The translations under genes were made by a program, and so were the position numbers. The notes beneath the pieces are model-generated. The model did no database searches and was not told where the DNA came from. It saw nothing but the letters and a program-made list of their open reading frames with translations. Positions 59,750-64,000 of a stretch of DNA of 64,000 nucleotides are shown here, one piece after another. The first letter of the stretch is position 1. Every line of letters starts with the position of its first letter. This stretch comes from Phyto melanocephala (lineage: Eukaryota > Arthropoda > Insecta > Diptera > Rhinophoridae), in assembly GCA_941918925.1 (NCBI GenBank), contig OW799233.1:125760833-125824832 (forward strand). Direction: 5' to 3'.

Positions 59750-60150
59750 TTTTTTTTTCTTTTTGTAATTTTTTTCTTTTTTTGTATGGTTTTTACATAT
59801 ATTTATGTATGTATGTTGTTGTTGTAATTGTGTAAAAAACCGAGGTGGTCGTGGTTTTTTGCTCATATCTCAGAAAGTTATTGGGCGATTGTGCTGAATT
59901 TCAATAGCGATTCATTCCAGAATATTTCCAAGAGATTGATACCATATAGAGATCTGAGGAACATGTGGTTGCTTCTAAAAGTTGATTTCAACCAACACAC
60001 GGACAGACGGTCAGGGCTTAATCGACTCCTCTATTCATAAGCTTTCAGAAAATATGTACTTTATGCGGTCGGAAATGAAAATTGTAGAAATTACAAACGG
60101 AATGATAAAGCATTATATACCCTTGTGCACCACAGGTGAAGGGTATAAAA
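59750..60150 (+). mobile_element. CGGC-family element, right half only
   Basis: It starts within the T-rich centre and runs through CCGAGGTGGTCGTGG and GGACAGACGGTCAGGGC to CACAGGTGAAGGGTATAAAAA. The head with the CGGC hairpin is missing. Confidence 0.75.
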
Positions 60151-60439
60151 AAAAACAAAATTTCACTGCCGCTATCAATGGTTACTTTTGCTGAATAAAA
60201 TCATATGCTTACTTGTAGATTTTAAATAGAATTTAAGCGTACAGTGTTGGTCTTTTAATCTTCATTTAAATGTTTTACTGAAGTTTTATTGAAGTGTGTA
60301 GTGAATCAGTGAACTTAGAGATAAAAGAATTTTATGTATAAAGTCAAAAACTGCCAATTAGCTATTGAACATTATGGTTTACCTACAAAGTTTTTTGTTT
60401 ACTTCGAATTTTAGATTTTGTGTTAACAAAGCGGTATAT
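60151..60439. other. AT-rich spacer
   Basis: Nothing recognised. Confidence 0.35.
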
Positions 60440-61400
60440 ATGGGAAACATTGCTTTACTTCTTTAATTTAAAAAAGTCAAGCTAAAACGGCGATGCGAAA
60501 AATGGTTTGCGCATTTCAGTGAGTGGTGAGTTTGAAACAGAAGACAAAGTTCGTTCAGACCGGCCAAAAAAGTTTGGAGGCCTAGACTTGAAGGCATTAA
60601 TTGACCAAGATTGCAATTAAATCCAATAAAAATTTGCAAACTCATTGAGAGTTACTCAAGCAACAATTTCTAAACGTTTGTAGACAGCACAATTCGTTCA
60701 AAAGCAGAGATTTGGGTATTATTCAAATTGAAACTGAAAGCCCTTAAAAGACGATTTAGAATGTAGGAAATGCTGCTTGAACGCTAAAAAAAAGGAAAAC
60801 AATTTTACACAGAATCATTAGTTGCGATGAAAAATGAATCCACTACGATAAAGTGAAGCGTGATTGACAATACGTAAATCCCCACCAAGTAAGTAATGCT
60901 TTGTATTTGGTCGGTCTTATCTATTATAAGCTGCTGAAATATGACTAGATCATCACAGAGGATCAGTACCGAACGCACAATAACTGATTCGTTTAAAGCG
61001 AGAATTGACTGAATAACGTCCAGTATATGTCGGCAGATATGAAACGATAATGTTCCATCATGAAAACGCTTAGGCACATGTTGCAATGCATGCTAAAAAA
61101 ATACTTTGAAATAAAAAAGCTATTGATAAGTTTTTTTTTTAGCCACCATATATTCCAGACTGTGCTCCGTCGGACTATTATTGATTACGATCGATGCATA
61201 GTGCCTGTGGGATACGCTTCATTTGAGAACTAGTTTTCGATATTGGCTTAATTTATTTTTTACCTCAAGAGACGAGCAGATAAATCTATTTTAAACGAGA
61301 ATGTAAATGATTATTCTCAACAACTTTAAGTTTCACCAAACACTACACAGCGAATTTTAAAGCACCGGCAATTCGTTCAATGGGTAATTTAATAATGTGA
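60440..61400 (+). pseudogene. mariner transposase relic
   Basis: Pieces in several frames read FAHFSEW-like N-terminal sequence, then SGEFETEDKVRSDRPKKF, then CDEK-stop-IHYD around the first catalytic aspartate (about 60820-60850; the usual W is a stop). Later come HHENA with the second aspartate changed to glutamate (about 61055) and PPYIPDCAPSDYY with the third aspartate (about 61142-61185). Many stops and shifts show it is long dead. Confidence 0.8.
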
Positions 61401-61534
61401 AAAAAGTTATTTTCCCCGAAAAAGCGCCTTTCTATATAAATCGTTTTGTAAATACACAAAATTGTCTATTTTGTGACTTTTCACACAATTTTCATTTAAT
61501 CCATTAGAAATAAATGCACCCACAATTAGCAACT

Positions 61535-61785
61535 GTTTGCTGCGGATTTCGGTTGGGCGTGATTGGGCCTTACGAAGATGAGGCTGAAATCGCAGTGGCT
61601 GTGAATGGCATTCATTACAGGAACATTTTGATAGAGTTCTTGTGACATTAATTGGACAGCATGAATCAAGACGATATGTGATTTCAGCAAGACGGTACCA
61701 GCTGCCACATCGCCCATAAAACAATCAATTTATTGCAGCAACAATTTCCAGAACAAAGAAAAATCTGAAGTAAAATAGCCAAGAT
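61535..61785 (+). pseudogene. IS630/mariner-like transposase fragment
   Basis: The frame reads VCCGFRLGVIGPYEDEAEIAVAVNGIHYRN, then after damage MNQDDM-stop-FQQDGTSCHIAHKTINLLQQQFPE. It covers the region around the second catalytic aspartate only. It is closely related to the relic at 29810-30440. Confidence 0.72.
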
Positions 61786-62147
61786 CATACAATTTAAAGA
61801 CGGATATTTTTTTGTAGTTTTATAAGATTGAAAAAATGAAAAAATGAATTGACCCTGACACTATTTGTTTTAGCTGTTGGATTTAAGACAAACTTTAAAA
61901 AATTATAAGTATTCAGTTTCCTTAAAAAAACAATTCACTATTTTAAAGATCTGCTAGTCTATATGCAAAATAAAATATTAGATAGTATGAGAATTAAATA
62001 CACTAGAACACATACGACCACTGCTAAGAGCGGTCGTATTTACTTAACGTTGAAAATTATCTAAAATAGACTTGTTTTTTTTTCTATTTCAAACAAAAAT
62101 AGATTTTACATATATTTAACATAAAAGTAAAAAATTGCGTTATACCA
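61786..62147. other. Upstream region of the F-box/LRR-like gene
   Basis: AT-rich. The one structured element is the hairpin ATACGACC...GGTCGTAT at 62012-62039. No clear promoter motif can be assigned. Confidence 0.4.
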
Positions 62148-63929
62148 ATGGAGCAAATAACTAAAAACATTGATATATTGAAACACATATTTAATTATCT
62201 CCAGCTAAACGAACAAATCAATGCAACTCAAGTTTGTTTTGACTTCGAATACATCATTGTGAATTGTATGTGGTGTTACAAATATCGCTACATAAAAGTG
62301 TACAAATTAAATGGGGACATTTTTATAATAAACACAAAACTCAAAGCGAATAGTGGAAAATGTGAACTAGTTAATGAACATTATGTGTATTTAGATCAAA
62401 ACGAATTCAAACAATTTATAGAATTAAATCAAGAAAATATTATAGATTTAGAGCTGTGTGATTATACAAATGAATTTTGTGACGGGAATAAAGAATCATT
62501 TATTAATAATGATTGGGAATTTATAAAACTTAAAACATTAACTTTACAATATTTAACACTTGATGTAAAACATTTGGAAAATTGTAAAAATTTGGAAATT
62601 TTACGTCTAAAGCATTGTAAAAATTTAAACTCAGATTTAATAACGTTGCAAGATAATGACAATAATGAATATGTTAATTTAATTAAGATTATTCAAATGC
62701 TAAAAGAATTCCACTTGGAATATAGGCAAATAAAATTAACTAAGTCCATGTTGAGTCTACATGATCTGTTGTTTTGTAAAAAATTAAAAAAATTATATAT
62801 AAATGTTCCCCTTCAAAATATAAGTTACCGAGAGACACCTCGTTTGATCAGTAATACCTGTGTAGCATTACAAATTGGCATTTTTAATCAACCCATGTTG
62901 CAAAAGTTTGTTCGCTTATATTTGTGTACATTTAAAAACCTTTTAAATTTAACCTTAGAAGGATCTGTAGAAAAAATTGTTCTAAATACACAATTTATTA
63001 AAAATTTATCAGTATCATGTCCTCTACTAAATAAACTACATTTTAAAAGATGCCTGCTGAATGTAGATAATTTTTCCTTGTTGTCTAATATTAAGGAAAT
63101 AACACTGGATAATTGTACGTGTTTAACTTGGCGGAATTTAAAACAATTTTTAGAATTATCCAATATTGAAGGTTTCCATTCCAACCATTCTACCTATACC
63201 ACAGAATATGAAAATATTTTTATACCATTTCATCTAAAATCTCTAACATTAGTCGGCAATGAGTTTAGATTTTCCCGCATACTCAACAACGCCAATGGGC
63301 AACTGGCTAATTTAAAACAATTGACATACTATGATGGCTCTGATAACAAAATAATGAATTTGTCACAAAAATTTCCCAATTTAGAAATTTTACAGATATC
63401 ACCTCATCATGTACAGCTTAGCGATGTATTCCATTTGAATAATTTAAAAACATTTAAAGTGCCCAACAAATACGATTATCATAAAAATTATCAATCGGAA
63501 TTGTTGCACCCAATGCATTTAGTTAAGCATCCCTCGTTAAAAGAACTAACGATAATGATTGGCGATTTTCATGTGTGCATTGAGCAGCTGCCTTTAGATT
63601 TTTACGATGTGAAATTTACGAATTTAAATTATCTGGTGGTAGATTTTAGTCTCTTTAATTATTTGTTAGAGTTTTTGCTAGATTTACTTAACCACAATTT
63701 AAGTTTGCAATTAGTTGTTCATTTTGATGAAGTCCCAGATTTTCAATATTATTCTGACTTGGTAAAAAATCGCCAGTTTCGCAGAGATTCTATAAAATTG
63801 TGCGGTTTTCAAATTGGTAATTATGTTAAAAATTGGTTTTTTTTACTACATACATACATACATATATCCTTCACCATAAGGAAAAAAACACACAATTTTT
63901 ATAATTATACCCTTCACACGACAGTGTAA
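62148..63929 (+). CDS. F-box / leucine-rich-repeat-like protein, intronless
   Basis: A 593-codon open frame with AT-rich codon use starts MEQITKNIDILKHIFNYLQ at an ATG shortly after an upstream stop. Residues 8-45 look like a degenerate F-box (DILKHIFNYLQLNEQINATQVC...). From about residue 95 there are irregular leucine-rich repeats, for example LKTLTLQYLTLDVKHLENCKNLEILRLKHC, of the type found in fly F-box/LRR proteins. Such proteins usually recruit substrates to SCF ubiquitin ligases; that role is inferred. The last 25-30 residues, from about 63845, come from repeat sequence (HTYIHIS...). The stop TAA lies inside a CGGC-family element. The length of the uninterrupted frame suggests a real gene; a downstream exon could also exist. 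Confidence 0.72.
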   Translation: MEQITKNIDILKHIFNYLQLNEQINATQVCFDFEYIIVNCMWCYKYRYIKVYKLNGDIFIINTKLKANSGKCELVNEHYVYLDQNEFKQFIELNQENIIDLELCDYTNEFCDGNKESFINNDWEFIKLKTLTLQYLTLDVKHLENCKNLEILRLKHCKNLNSDLITLQDNDNNEYVNLIKIIQMLKEFHLEYRQIKLTKSMLSLHDLLFCKKLKKLYINVPLQNISYRETPRLISNTCVALQIGIFNQPMLQKFVRLYLCTFKNLLNLTLEGSVEKIVLNTQFIKNLSVSCPLLNKLHFKRCLLNVDNFSLLSNIKEITLDNCTCLTWRNLKQFLELSNIEGFHSNHSTYTTEYENIFIPFHLKSLTLVGNEFRFSRILNNANGQLANLKQLTYYDGSDNKIMNLSQKFPNLEILQISPHHVQLSDVFHLNNLKTFKVPNKYDYHKNYQSELLHPMHLVKHPSLKELTIMIGDFHVCIEQLPLDFYDVKFTNLNYLVVDFSLFNYLLEFLLDLLNHNLSLQLVVHFDEVPDFQYYSDLVKNRQFRRDSIKLCGFQIGNYVKNWFFLLHTYIHISFTIRKKTHNFYNYTLHTTV

Positions 63930-64000
63930 AAGGCTGTATATAGGTCAGGAATTTCCTGTGAATTTTCTACAATATTCATTTCCGACCCCATAAAATATAT
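63845..64000 (-). mobile_element. CGGC-family element running off the window
   Basis: TATACCCTTCACACGACAGTG at 63905 and TTTCCGACCCCATAAAATATAT at the edge match the minus-oriented right end of the family. Just before it, CATACATACATACATATATCCTTCACC is another short piece of the same type. Confidence 0.7.

Noticed and set aside
60463..61724. Minus-strand frames at 60463-60645, 60805-61086 and 61407-61724
   Set aside because: They are antisense to mariner and IS630-like transposase relics read on the plus strand.

Overview
The window is AT-rich insect DNA, most likely from a calyptrate fly (Diptera). I infer this from the mix of repeats (Helitrons, Tc1/mariner and IS630-like transposases, RNase H-bearing LINEs, families with GGGTATAA ends), the short clean introns of the one large gene, and its resemblance to ANKRD50. 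Only two host genes can be supported. Almost everything else is transposable-element sequence of different ages, much of it nested.

Region 1 (1-13.7 kb) holds an ANKRD50-type gene on the minus strand. I resolve six coding exons (9457 down to 325), whose splice phases join into one 2,204-codon frame. They carry a P-loop NTPase with a long acidic insert, about 19 ankyrin repeats, and a short conserved C-terminal exon behind a 2.2 kb intron. That last intron contains a Helitron. A 5' UTR exon (9458-9607) and a possible distal first exon ending at 13603 lie upstream; the large 5' intron would hold a Tc1 relic and a LINE fragment.

Region 2 (12.3-31.3 kb) is repeat-dominated. It has two minus-strand LINEs that both end in a TTAGG-like tail, one with a nearly complete reverse transcriptase and RNase H. 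A nested structure at 19.9-22.4 kb has a transposon relic with a D-N-C-x-x-Q-N-K-N protein (19898-22444) split by a 1,271 bp foldback-like element with 33 bp perfect terminal inverted repeats and an 8 bp target duplication. A 2.6 kb element with an exact 288 bp tandem array follows, then a MITE, a tRNA-related SINE, a Jockey-type LINE end and an IS630-like transposase relic.

Region 3 (30.5-60 kb) has no recognisable host gene. It contains at least six Helitron-like elements (TC...CTAG ends, A/T target), several MITEs with identifiable target duplications, a piggyBac-like relic, and many copies of one family (called the CGGC family here) that begins with a CGGC hairpin and ends in GGGTATAA. 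At 54.4-56.5 kb there is a three-level nest: a Harbinger-like MITE holds a minus-strand CGGC copy, which holds a plus-strand CGGC copy.

Region 4 (60-64 kb) has a mariner relic, another IS630-like relic, and an intronless gene for an F-box/leucine-rich-repeat-like protein (62148-63929). The end of that gene, including its stop codon, is formed by repeat sequence.
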